NCBI GenBank assembly: GCA_947168625.1
Contig: CAMVMQ010000002.1
Span: 1-52,651, forward strand
Direction: 5' to 3'
DNA length: 52,651 nucleotides
Origin: an uncultured Caryophanales bacterium
Lineage (GTDB): Bacteria; Bacillota_I; Bacilli_A; RF39; UBA660
Shown here: positions 32,802-41,111 of the stretch, one piece after another
Numbering within the stretch: position 1 is the stretch's first letter
Layout: every line of letters begins with the position of its first letter
The notes under the pieces: generated by a model
Told to the model about the DNA's origin: nothing
What the model saw: only the letters and a program-made list of their open reading frames with translations
Databases searched by the model: none
Program-made: the position numbers and the translations under genes

Positions 32802-32814
32802 CTTCTTTTTTTTT
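32786..32814 (+). terminator. Terminator after the 3D-domain gene
   Basis: AAGAAGT and ACTTCTT pair across the stop codon, followed by T8. Confidence 0.75.
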
Positions 32815-32864
32815 GACAACTTTTTCTTTATGTATATCATATACTTGAATGGGAGATACTAAAT

Positions 32865-33785
32865 ATGAGAAAACTAGTTATTTATACTTTAATAATTGTT
32901 GTTATTCCTTTTTTCGTTGTAATATTTTTTGATATTAATAAAAGAGAAGTAGTCAAGCTTAACTATGTATCTAATAAGATTATTAGAGTTAAGAGAGAAG
33001 ATAGTGGTGAAATTATTTATTTGCCATTAGAAGAGTATTTGGTTGGTGTTTTGGCTGGAGAAATGCCTATATATTTTGAAAAAGAGGCTTTTAAAGCACA
33101 GGCTGTAGCTGCTCGTAGTTATGCAATGAAGAAAATGGAATATAATAAGGATTTAGATTATGATGTTGTTGATACTGTAATTAATCAAGTTTATTTAGAT
33201 AATAATTATCTTAAACAAGCATGGGATGATAAATATACTATTAATATTAATAAATTGAGAGAAGTTGTTAACGAAACCCAAAATGAATGTTTAACTTATA
33301 ATAATGAAATTATTGATGCTTTATTTTTTTCTACAAGTAATGGATATACGGAATCTTCTTCACTAGTTTTTAATAATGATATTCCATATTTGGTAAGCGT
33401 TAAGTCTTCTTGGGATGAAAAAACTTCAAGTGCTTTTAGAAGTAGGCTTTCTTTTGACATAAAAGATTTTTATAGCATGATAGGTCTTAAATATAGTGAT
33501 AAGTTGGTTATAAAAAATATTAAAAGAAGTAGCACTAATAGGGTAATTAGTTTATCCATTAATGATAAGGAGTTTAGTGGAAGAACTTTATATGAAAAAC
33601 TTGGTCTTAAATCTACTGATTTTACGATATCACAGGACAATGATATGGTTATCTTTGATATGATTGGTTATGGACATGGAGTTGGTATGAGTCAGTATGG
33701 AGCAGAAGGTATGGCACTTGATGGTTATAGTTATATTGATATTCTAAAGTATTATTATACTGGCACTGAATTAAAAAAAATTTAA
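32865..33785 (+). CDS. spoIID: SpoIID-like peptidoglycan lytic transglycosylase
   Basis: This 306-residue protein has one N-terminal transmembrane helix (4-24) and an extracytoplasmic SpoIID/LytB domain. YLVGVLAGEMPIYFEKEAFKAQAVAARSYA contains the catalytic Glu of this family (GEMP), and GYGHGVGMSQYGAEGMA is the conserved closing motif. SpoIID cuts glycan strands and drives engulfment with SpoIIP and SpoIIM. The downstream spoIIQ and mbl genes support the sporulation assignment. Confidence 0.92.
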   Translation: MRKLVIYTLIIVVIPFFVVIFFDINKREVVKLNYVSNKIIRVKREDSGEIIYLPLEEYLVGVLAGEMPIYFEKEAFKAQAVAARSYAMKKMEYNKDLDYDVVDTVINQVYLDNNYLKQAWDDKYTININKLREVVNETQNECLTYNNEIIDALFFSTSNGYTESSSLVFNNDIPYLVSVKSSWDEKTSSAFRSRLSFDIKDFYSMIGLKYSDKLVIKNIKRSSTNRVISLSINDKEFSGRTLYEKLGLKSTDFTISQDNDMVIFDMIGYGHGVGMSQYGAEGMALDGYSYIDILKYYYTGTELKKI

Positions 33786-33840
33786 ATATATGTATATTAT
33801 TTCAGTTTTAGGAGAAAATTATAACTGAGGTGATAAATAT

Positions 33841-34482
33841 ATGTTTAATAGAAGAATAAAGAAAATGATGATACCAGTATTATATGGTATATGTGTTTTG
33901 GGATTTGCTTTAACTATGTATTTTGCAGGTAAAATATCTTATCGTTATTTATTTAATAAGAATAAGGATTTGGAGTATGTTGATGGAGAAATAACTGATT
34001 CTATTGATAGAAACGTTCCTGTTGTTAGTACTAGTTCTGCTATTGGAAGACCTTATTTGGATAATAATGTTTCTCTTGGCAAATCTTTTTATGATTATAA
34101 AGGTGATGAAGAAACTCAAGAAAAATCGATTATTTTATATGAGAATACATACATGCAAAATTCTGGGGATGATTATGTTTCTGAAAATGTTTTTGATATC
34201 ATTAGTATTTTAGATGGTACTGTTACAATGGTAAAAGACGATAATATTCTTGGTAAAACAGTTGAAATCAAACATAGTAATGATCTTATTAGTGTTTATC
34301 AGAGCCTTTCTGAGGTTAGTGTTAATGAGGGAGATGAAGTAATACTAGGACAGATTATTGGCAAAAGTGGATATTCTGATATAAATAAAGATTTAGGAAA
34401 TCATTTACATTTTGAGCTTTATTATAAAGGTGCTATTGTTAACCCTGAAGAGTATTATAATAAAGATATTAATGAATTATAG
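33841..34482 (+). CDS. spoIIQ: SpoIIQ-like degenerate M23 (LytM) protein
   Basis: This 213-residue protein has one transmembrane helix (about 11-31) and a LytM domain. The stretch EKSIILYENTYMQNSG...FDIISILDGTV...YQSL...GKSGYSD...DLGNHLHFELYYKGAIVNPEEYY fits SpoIIQ. The HLHFE zinc motif is kept, but the first zinc site (H-x3-D) reads GRPYLDNNV without His, so it is probably inactive as a peptidase, as in Bacillus SpoIIQ. In spore formers SpoIIQ pairs with SpoIIIAH to form the mother-cell/forespore channel. Confidence 0.85.
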   Translation: MFNRRIKKMMIPVLYGICVLGFALTMYFAGKISYRYLFNKNKDLEYVDGEITDSIDRNVPVVSTSSAIGRPYLDNNVSLGKSFYDYKGDEETQEKSIILYENTYMQNSGDDYVSENVFDIISILDGTVTMVKDDNILGKTVEIKHSNDLISVYQSLSEVSVNEGDEVILGQIIGKSGYSDINKDLGNHLHFELYYKGAIVNPEEYYNKDINEL

Positions 34483-34503
34483 GCTGTAAAATGCCTTTTT
34501 TTA
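34481..34503 (+). terminator. Terminator after spoIIQ
   Basis: A short AGGC/GCCT stem is followed by seven T residues; the stem is weak. Confidence 0.45.
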
Positions 34504-34605
34504 ATAGTATGAGATATTTGTTGATATTTAGGTGTAAAATATTTAAAAATAACTATAAAAAATATGTAAAATATGGTAAAATGTTTATGAGGAAGGTGAT
34601 TGCCA

Positions 34606-35598
34606 GTGTTTAACAAGGATATTGGAATTGATTTGGGAACTGCAAATGTACTTATATATATTAAGGGACAGGGTATTGTACTTAATGAGCCATCGGTGGT
34701 AGCTATTGATGCTGATACTAAAAGGCCTTTAGCTGTAGGAACTGAGGCTCACGAAATGCTTGGAAGAACACCTGGTAAAGTTAAGGCTATTAAACCTATG
34801 AAAGATGGTGTAATAGCAGATTTTGAAACAACAGAGATTATGCTTAATTATTTTATTAAGAAAGTTAATGGTAAAAGTTTTTTCTCTAGACCTAGAATTT
34901 TGATTTGTTGTCCTAGTAATATTACTCAAGTTGAAAAAAATGCTATTAAAGAGGCAGCTGAAAGAACTGGAGCTAAGAAAGTATATTTAGAAGAAGAGCC
35001 CAAAGTTGCTTCGATTGGAGCTGGTATGGATATTTCTAAACCTAGTGGTAATATGGTTATTGATATTGGTGGTGGAACTACTGATATTGCTATTTTATCT
35101 TTAGGTGGTATTGTTAACAGTTCTTCAATTAGAATTGCTGGTAATGCTTTTGATAGTGATATTGTTAAATATATTAAGGATAAATATAAGTTACTTGTTG
35201 GAGAGAGAACTGCTGAGGATATTAAGATATCTATTGGTACTGTTTTTCCTGGTTCAAGAAATGAGAAGATGGAAGTTAGAGGAAGAGACTTGGTTACTGG
35301 ACTTCCACATACAATTACGCTTATTAGTGATGAAGTTGAAGAGGCATTAAGAGAGAGCGTTTATACAATAATTCATGCTGTTAAAGGAATATTAGAACAA
35401 ACTCCTCCTGAATTATCCGCTGATATTATTGATAAAGGCATTGTTCTTACTGGTGGTGGAGCTATGGTTGATGGTTTTTCTCAAATACTTAGTCAAGAAC
35501 TTAAGGTACCTGTTTTTATTGCGGAATCTCCACTTACTTGCGTGGCTGAAGGTACAGGAATTCTTTTAGATAATTTATATATGTTAGAAAGGCAATAA
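34606..35598 (+). CDS. mbl: MreB/Mbl family cell-shape actin homologue
   Basis: This ~330-residue actin-fold ATPase has the phosphate-1 loop DIGIDLGTANVLIYIKG, phosphate-2 MVIDIGGGTTDIAILSLGG, and the adenosine motif VLTGGGAMVDGF. It polymerises along the membrane and guides lateral wall synthesis. The frame opens at TTG 34600, which touches GGAAGGTGA; GTG 34606 is well spaced and gives the family start (M)FNKDIGIDLGTAN. The spoIIQ-mbl order recalls Bacillus, where spoIIID lies between; spoIIID is missing here. Confidence 0.92.
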   Translation: MFNKDIGIDLGTANVLIYIKGQGIVLNEPSVVAIDADTKRPLAVGTEAHEMLGRTPGKVKAIKPMKDGVIADFETTEIMLNYFIKKVNGKSFFSRPRILICCPSNITQVEKNAIKEAAERTGAKKVYLEEEPKVASIGAGMDISKPSGNMVIDIGGGTTDIAILSLGGIVNSSSIRIAGNAFDSDIVKYIKDKYKLLVGERTAEDIKISIGTVFPGSRNEKMEVRGRDLVTGLPHTITLISDEVEEALRESVYTIIHAVKGILEQTPPELSADIIDKGIVLTGGGAMVDGFSQILSQELKVPVFIAESPLTCVAEGTGILLDNLYMLERQ

Positions 35599-35616
35599 TT
35601 GATATTGCTTTTTTTG
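35591..35616 (+). terminator. mbl terminator
   Basis: GCAATA and TATTGC pair across the stop codon, followed by T7. Confidence 0.75.
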
Positions 35617-35634
35617 TTTATAAAAAAAAAGATT

Positions 35635-37137
35635 TTATGCAAATCTTCTTCCTCCTTTGTGGGCATTTTCAGTTAGTTCTTCAAAAAAATCTTTTTCAAA
35701 TACCTCATCACTTATAAGTAAGTCTTGATTCCTTTTACACATGTTAGGATATGTGTCTTTTGGATTATCTTCTTTTTTTATGAATGCTCCTATTATGGCA
35801 TATTCATTGTCTTTTATGTTTTTATATATTATTCTTATTTGATCATCTCTTATTTCAGAATAACCACGTACTTTGTTTGATTCGGTCAATTCTTTTGACT
35901 GTGATGGCATTAGTTTTCCTTTTTTAAATAATACTAAAAGTTCTCTTAATCCGTTATATGCATCTTTTGGAAATGATTGAGATTTTACATCATCTGATAA
36001 GTATGGCCTACCCGATGGCTTTACACAGTAAAATAATTTATTAACATCTTGATCATCTTGTATTCTTTTATATTCTTCATAATATTTTGCTAATTCTGTA
36101 TCCATAACTTTTCTGATGGTAAGATAATTTTTAATTGTTTCTTTATACATTTCTACTAATGTAATACGGTCTTCTTTATTGCTGTAATTATTATAATTCT
36201 GTAGTTCTTCTTGTTCATCAAGTAAATCGTTTTGGTATATTTTTAGAAGAGTAATATAGAAATATTTTATTTCACTAATTGTGTAATTATTGTCAAATGA
36301 TAGATCTCCGTTATATTTTGGAAGCATATCAATTGTTATCTCATCTATTCCTTGCTCTCTAATTATTTGTATTAGTTCTTTTAATTCTTTTTTTCTTTCA
36401 TTATCAATCCAGGATATATCATTGAATTTTTCGTATCCCATTTCAACAATATTTATTATGCGATCTTTTTTATTTGAATCAATTTTTGAATTATTATAAT
36501 ATACAGTGTTGTTATGATTATGTAGGTGTTCAAATAAAATAATTTTTTCTTTATCAGAAAGATGTTTTCTATCAAATAGTTTTTCAAGCAGTGAAAAATG
36601 ATAGGCAGTTACTAGTGTTTCTTCTCTCTTTTTAAACTTACAATTTCCTTTGTATTTTTTCCATATATAATAGTTATGCTTTAAATTGTCTGCTATTTCC
36701 TTATATACGTTAATTTCTTTTTCTGTCACTTCTGGCATTAATGAAAGCAATTTTGCATTTTCTTTTATTAGTTCATTCTCAAATAGTTTTTTTATTTTTT
36801 CTATATATTTTTTTTGTTTTTCATATTCTTTTTCGTCATATTTTTTTGGATTTATATTATAATTTTGGCAAATCGTATTTGCTTTTAATACTTTGTCAGA
36901 TATTGTTTGTGCTGCTTTTTCATTTGAACCTAAAAACATTTTAATTACCATATCAACTAATATAAAGTTGTCATCAATCCTTGTGTAATCGTTTGTTTCC
37001 AATAATGAAATAGTGTCTTTAATTAAATTAATATCTGATTTTTTTAGTTTTTGTTCTTGCTGTTTACTGTAGTAATTTTCAATCTCTATTTCAAGTAGAT
37101 TAATAATTGCCTCTAAATTTAATTCTTTTAGTTCCAT
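35635..37137 (-). CDS. Large hypothetical protein with a RelE-like C-terminal domain
   Basis: This is a 500-residue soluble, mostly helical protein rich in Lys, Glu and Asn. Roughly 1-390 is charged helical sequence that I do not recognise. The last ~110 residues (NGLRELLVLFKKGKL...VRGYSEIRDDQIRIIYKNIKDNEYAIIGAFIKKEDNPKDTYPNMCKR) resemble the beta-sheet core of RelE/HigB-type RNase toxins: a basic strand, a V/L-R-x-Y motif, then a G-F/A-x-K-K strand. No antitoxin gene adjoins it. It is alone on the minus strand among plus-strand genes. The ATG at 37137 is properly spaced from AAGGAAG; the ATG at 37143 is not. The toxin link is tentative. Confidence 0.6.
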   Translation of the reverse strand: MELKELNLEAIINLLEIEIENYYSKQQEQKLKKSDINLIKDTISLLETNDYTRIDDNFILVDMVIKMFLGSNEKAAQTISDKVLKANTICQNYNINPKKYDEKEYEKQKKYIEKIKKLFENELIKENAKLLSLMPEVTEKEINVYKEIADNLKHNYYIWKKYKGNCKFKKREETLVTAYHFSLLEKLFDRKHLSDKEKIILFEHLHNHNNTVYYNNSKIDSNKKDRIINIVEMGYEKFNDISWIDNERKKELKELIQIIREQGIDEITIDMLPKYNGDLSFDNNYTISEIKYFYITLLKIYQNDLLDEQEELQNYNNYSNKEDRITLVEMYKETIKNYLTIRKVMDTELAKYYEEYKRIQDDQDVNKLFYCVKPSGRPYLSDDVKSQSFPKDAYNGLRELLVLFKKGKLMPSQSKELTESNKVRGYSEIRDDQIRIIYKNIKDNEYAIIGAFIKKEDNPKDTYPNMCKRNQDLLISDEVFEKDFFEELTENAHKGGRRFA

Positions 37138-37249
37138 TAACATCTTCCTTTCTATTTATATTGTACAATATTTTTATTTGATGCGCAATGATGTTTTTTT
37201 TGTTGTGTAAAGTTAGCGTTAAATTATATACTTTTTGTTTTTAGTATGA

Positions 37250-37255
37250 TAAAAT
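37250..37255 (+). promoter_or_regulatory. Extended -10 promoter for rpiB
   Basis: TATGATAAAAT lies ~25 bp before the rpiB start, with no good -35 box. Confidence 0.45.
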
Positions 37256-37276
37256 GATTTTGGAAGGATGATTGTT

Positions 37277-37711
37277 ATGAAAATTGGTATTGCAAGTGAT
37301 CATAGAGGATATAAAACGAAAGAGATGTTGAAGGAAAGCCTTATTGGTTATGATATTATTGATTATGGTACTAATAATGAAGAACCTGCCGATTTCCCTG
37401 TATATGCTAAAAAGTTAGGGGAAGCTATATTAAATAATGATATTGATTATGGTATTGCTATTTGTGGTACGGGTATTGGTATGAGTATTGCTTTAAATAA
37501 GATAAAGGGAATCTATTGTGCTAAAGTATCTAATGCAAGTGAAGCTAGACTTGCTAGGTCGCATAATAATGCTAATACTATTGCATTTAGTGAGGAATTG
37601 GATGATGATTTAAAGTTGGAAATTGTTAATAGTTTTTTAACTACTCCTTTTTCTAATGTTAGTAAGTATGTAAAGAGAAATGATATGATTAGGAAAATGG
37701 AAAATGATTAA
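37277..37711 (+). CDS. rpiB: Ribose-5-phosphate isomerase B
   Basis: This 144-residue protein of the RpiB/LacA family begins MKIGIASDHRGYKTKE and contains ICGTGIGMSIA with the catalytic Cys63. It interconverts ribose 5-phosphate and ribulose 5-phosphate. An ATG at 37268 touches GGAAGG, so ATG 37277 is used. The next gene overlaps its end by eight bases. A LacA/B or allose-6-phosphate isomerase role cannot be excluded, but no sugar operon surrounds it. Confidence 0.92.
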   Translation: MKIGIASDHRGYKTKEMLKESLIGYDIIDYGTNNEEPADFPVYAKKLGEAILNNDIDYGIAICGTGIGMSIALNKIKGIYCAKVSNASEARLARSHNNANTIAFSEELDDDLKLEIVNSFLTTPFSNVSKYVKRNDMIRKMEND

Positions 37712-37892
37712 ACTTTTTTTATACATTATTGTTATTCCTTTAGTTATATTTGCTATGGATAGTATTAATATCAATGGAATATTTAAGAAGAATAAAATTT
37801 ATCAGGCAAGACTTTTATATATATTATTTGTTTTTAGTATTTCTTATTTGATATGCAATTTTATTTATGATTTAATATATATGGTTAGATAA
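37704..37892 (+). CDS. DUF1146 family small membrane protein (YwzB-like)
   Basis: A 62-residue protein has two transmembrane helices (about 3-17 and 37-58) joined by a basic loop IFKKNKIYQARLLYIL. The KxxxQARLLYI motif is the DUF1146 signature. In Bacillus such a gene is found near cell-wall and sporulation loci. The function is unknown. It overlaps rpiB by eight bases. Confidence 0.8.
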   Translation: MIKLFLYIIVIPLVIFAMDSININGIFKKNKIYQARLLYILFVFSISYLICNFIYDLIYMVR

Positions 37893-37922
37893 AAGAGTAA
37901 TTTTATGTGTTACTCTTTTTTT
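37892..37922 (+). terminator. Terminator after the DUF1146 gene
   Basis: AAAGAGTAA and TTACTCTTT pair around ~9 bases, with a T run. Confidence 0.8.
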
Positions 37923-37924
37923 GT

Positions 37925-37953
37925 TTGTCTTTTTATGTGTAATATGGTAAAAT
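37925..37953 (+). promoter_or_regulatory. dusB promoter
   Basis: TTGTCT at 37925-37930 and TAAAAT at 37948-37953, 17 bp apart, with TATGG before the -10 box. It overlaps the T run of the upstream terminator. Confidence 0.6.
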
Positions 37954-37969
37954 ACTTGCGAGGGAAGAA

Positions 37970-38953
37970 ATGTTTAAAATTGGTAATATTGAAATAGAGA
38001 ATAATGTTGTTTTGGCTCCGATGGCCGGTGTTTGTAATAGCGCTTTTAGGAGAATTATTAAGGAAATGGGATGTTCCTTGGTTTATGCTGAAATGGTAAG
38101 TGATAAAGGGCTTATTTATGACAGTAAAAAGACTAAGAACATGTTATATTTTGAAGAGTGTGAAAGGCCTATTGCGCAACAGATATTTGGGAGTGATAAG
38201 GAAACTTTCGTTAAGGCTGCTAAAATGGTTGAAGAAATAATGCATCCGGATATTATTGATATTAATATGGGATGTCCTGTTCCTAAGGTTGCCATAAAAG
38301 CACAGGCTGGAGCTGCTCTCCTTAAGAATCCTGATAAGATTTATGATATTGTTTCTTCGGTAGTTAAGGCTGTTAGTGTTCCCGTTACTGTTAAAATTAG
38401 AAGTGGCTGGGATAATAATAGTGTTAATGCGGTTGAGGTAGCAAAGGTATGTGAGAAAGCGGGGGCTAGTGCTATTTGTGTGCATGGAAGAACAAGAAGT
38501 CAGGGATATAGTGGATTTGTTGATTTAAATATTATTAAAAAGGTTAAAGAAAATGTTAACATTCCTGTTATTGGTAATGGTGACGTTACTGATATTCAAA
38601 GTGCTGAAAAGATGCTTTCCTATACTGGATGTGATGCTATTATGATTGGAAGAGGTGTTCTTGGTAATCCCTGGCTTATGAGGGAAATAATTACTTATCT
38701 AAATACAGGCGCTTTAATTTCTAAACCTAGTTATAGTGAGAGAATAGAAATGTGTTTTCATCATATGGATTATTTACTTAAAATTAAGAATGAGAGAGTA
38801 GCTGTATTAGAGATGAGAAGTCATATTTCTTGGTATTTGAAGGGCCTTCCTGGAGCACAAAGAATAAAAAATGAAATATTTAAAGTAAGAGAAGTTGAAG
38901 ATATTAAAAAAATTCTTTTTAACTATTTAAAAGAATTAGAAAATAAGGTATAA
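37970..38953 (+). CDS. dusB: tRNA-dihydrouridine synthase (DusB type)
   Basis: This 327-residue FMN-binding TIM-barrel enzyme reduces uridines in the tRNA D-loop. Its motifs are NVVLAPMAGVCNSAFR, AQQIFGSD, INMGCPVPKV with catalytic Cys102, CVHGRTRSQGYSG and IGNGDV...IGRGVLGNPWL. ATG 37970 follows GCGAGGGAAG. In many Bacilli dus lies upstream of lysS, as here with an RDD gene between. Confidence 0.95.
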   Translation: MFKIGNIEIENNVVLAPMAGVCNSAFRRIIKEMGCSLVYAEMVSDKGLIYDSKKTKNMLYFEECERPIAQQIFGSDKETFVKAAKMVEEIMHPDIIDINMGCPVPKVAIKAQAGAALLKNPDKIYDIVSSVVKAVSVPVTVKIRSGWDNNSVNAVEVAKVCEKAGASAICVHGRTRSQGYSGFVDLNIIKKVKENVNIPVIGNGDVTDIQSAEKMLSYTGCDAIMIGRGVLGNPWLMREIITYLNTGALISKPSYSERIEMCFHHMDYLLKIKNERVAVLEMRSHISWYLKGLPGAQRIKNEIFKVREVEDIKKILFNYLKELENKV

Positions 38954-38974
38954 TATTAAGTGTTTGGTGATAAT

Positions 38975-39559
38975 ATGAAAAAAATATTTATTAAAAGAAT
39001 TGGTGCATATTTATTTGATTTTATTATTGTTGCTATTATTATTTCAATTATTACGATGAAGTTTACTAATAGTAATAAGGTTATAGATGAATTGAATAAT
39101 TTGATTGTTGGTGTTAATAATGAGAATATTACTATGAAAGAATTTTCTGATAAAATGACTATTCTTAATTATGATTATCAAAAAAGTACGGTTCCTTTGA
39201 AAATTGTTAATGTACTTGTTAACTTTGGCTATTTTGTTATTTTTGCTACTTTAAACAAAGGACAAACACTTGGCAAGAAAGTGTTTAAAATTAGAGTAGT
39301 TAATAAAGATGGAAAAAGTCCTAGTATATGGAATGTATTAATAAGAAGTTTGTTTTTGTATGGTATATTACTTGGTATAATAAATATTGTTAGTGTTAAT
39401 ATTTGTAATGCTAAAACTTTTAGTCATGTAAATACAATTTTTGATTATGTTAGTTATATTTTTATTATTATTTGTTTCTTTATGGTATCTATGAGAAAAG
39501 ATAGTAAAGGACTTCATGATTTGATGGCTGGTACTAATGTGATAGGAGAGGAGAAATAG
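38975..39559 (+). CDS. RDD family membrane protein
   Basis: This is a ~194-residue integral membrane protein with about four helices. The RDD signature appears as KRIGAYLFDFIIVAII at the start and LGKKVFKIRVV then KGLHDLMAGTNVI at the end. RDD proteins are proposed transporters or membrane organisers; the function is not established. The frame opens at GTG 38960, but TTGGTGAT suits ATG 38975. It ends two bases before lysS, so it belongs to that operon. Confidence 0.85.
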   Translation: MKKIFIKRIGAYLFDFIIVAIIISIITMKFTNSNKVIDELNNLIVGVNNENITMKEFSDKMTILNYDYQKSTVPLKIVNVLVNFGYFVIFATLNKGQTLGKKVFKIRVVNKDGKSPSIWNVLIRSLFLYGILLGIINIVSVNICNAKTFSHVNTIFDYVSYIFIIICFFMVSMRKDSKGLHDLMAGTNVIGEEK

Positions 39560-39561
39560 GC

Positions 39562-41028
39562 ATGGAAAGAACAGAACAAGAAATAGTTAGAATTGAAAAA
39601 ATTGATAAGATTAAGGATTATTGTAATCCTTATCCTGAAAAGTATGTTAAGACGCATTCTTTAAAGGAAGCAAGGTTACTTGAAGATGGCATTGATAATG
39701 TTAGATTAGCGGGTAGAATTGTCTTTATGAGGAAGATGGGTAAACTTAGCTTTCTTCGTATTAGGGATATTGAAGGTGATATGCAACTCGAAATTAAGAT
39801 TGATGAGGTTGGAGAAGAATCTTATTCTTTCTTTAAATCTTTAATTGATTTGGGTGATTTTATTGGAGCTGAAGGTGAAATTTTCACTACCCAGACTGGT
39901 GAAAAGACTTTAAGAGTACATACTTTTGAGTTCCTTGGTAAGGCTTTAAGACCTTTACCTGAAAAATTTCATGGATTAATGGATATAGAAACTAAGTATC
40001 GTGAAAGATATGTTGATTTAATTACAAATGAGGAATCAAGAAAGGTATTTTTAGGTAGAAGTAAATTATATGCTTATATACATAAGTTTTTAGGAGAGAA
40101 TGGATTTTTAGAAGTAGAAACTCCTATTCTTCAAAATGCTGTATGTGGCGCTTCTGCTAGACCTTTTTATACTCACCATAATGCTCTTGATATTGAGTGT
40201 AATTTAAGAATTGCACCTGAAACTTATTTGAAACAATGTGTAGCTGGTGGCTTTGATAGAGTATACGAAGTTGCTAAGTGTTTTAGGAATGAAGGGATGG
40301 ATCCTCAGCACTTACAAGAATTTACACAGGTAGAATGGTATGCTTCTTACTGGAATTTTGAAGATAATATTAACTTTTATCAGAAGTTTATTAGAGGTCT
40401 TTTGATGGAACTTGTTGGTACTACTAAGATCGAGTATCAGGGTACAGAAATTGATTTTGGTAAAGAAAATTGGAATAAGATTAATTATGTTGAAAGAATG
40501 AGAGAAGTGTTTGGTTTTGATTTTCTTGATTTTGAAGAACCTCAAATTCTTAAAGACAAGATAGTTGAAAAAGGTTTATTTACTTATACTGATTTGGAAG
40601 AATATCATTCTTTATCTCAAATTATTGATTTTTGTTATAAAAAATGTGTTAGGGCAAATATTATTGAGCCTACTATTATTTATAATTATCCTGCTGTTTT
40701 AATGCCACTTGCTAGAAGAAATGATAATGATTCTCGTATTATTGATGTTTTTCAAGTTGTTGTTTTTGGTACCGAATTATGTAAAGCATATTCAGAGCTT
40801 GTTAATCCATTTCAACAGAGAAAGACTTTTGAGCAACAATTAGAAGCTAAAGCTCAAGGTGATGAAGAAACAATGGATATTGATGAAAGCTTTTTATCCG
40901 CTATGGAACAAGGAATGCCACCAATATCTGGACTTGGCTTTGGAATAGATAGACTTCTTATGATTATTTATAATCAACCTTCTATTAGAGATGTTGTGTT
41001 ATTTCCTCAGATGAAAGATAAGAAGTAA
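39562..41028 (+). CDS. lysS: Lysyl-tRNA synthetase, class II
   Basis: This 488-residue protein has the N-terminal OB-fold anticodon-binding domain (about 45-150, VRLAGRIVFMRKMGKLSFLRIRD) and a class II core with motif 2 CFRNEGMD...EFTQVEWY and motif 3 GLGFGIDRLLM. It charges tRNA(Lys). GGAGAGGAG lies upstream of the ATG. A strong terminator follows. Confidence 0.97.
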   Translation: MERTEQEIVRIEKIDKIKDYCNPYPEKYVKTHSLKEARLLEDGIDNVRLAGRIVFMRKMGKLSFLRIRDIEGDMQLEIKIDEVGEESYSFFKSLIDLGDFIGAEGEIFTTQTGEKTLRVHTFEFLGKALRPLPEKFHGLMDIETKYRERYVDLITNEESRKVFLGRSKLYAYIHKFLGENGFLEVETPILQNAVCGASARPFYTHHNALDIECNLRIAPETYLKQCVAGGFDRVYEVAKCFRNEGMDPQHLQEFTQVEWYASYWNFEDNINFYQKFIRGLLMELVGTTKIEYQGTEIDFGKENWNKINYVERMREVFGFDFLDFEEPQILKDKIVEKGLFTYTDLEEYHSLSQIIDFCYKKCVRANIIEPTIIYNYPAVLMPLARRNDNDSRIIDVFQVVVFGTELCKAYSELVNPFQQRKTFEQQLEAKAQGDEETMDIDESFLSAMEQGMPPISGLGFGIDRLLMIIYNQPSIRDVVLFPQMKDKK

Positions 41029-41033
41029 ATCCT

Positions 41034-41062
41034 TAAAAAACAAGAAAACTCTTGTTTTTTTT
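41034..41062 (+). terminator. lysS terminator
   Basis: AAAAAACAAGA and TCTTGTTTTTT pair around AAAC. Confidence 0.85.
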
Positions 41063-41063
41063 G

Positions 41064-41091
41064 TTTACATAATTCATATTTGTGTTATAAT
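41064..41091 (+). promoter_or_regulatory. Promoter for the permease gene
   Basis: TTTACA at 41064-41069 and TATAAT at 41086-41091, 16 bp apart. Confidence 0.7.
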
Positions 41092-41111
41092 TAATGTTAG
41101 AGGAGGTTATT

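Noticed and set aside
38144..38485. 113-codon minus-strand open frame over dusB
   Set aside because: It is antisense to the dusB active-site region; the sequence has no protein-like pattern.
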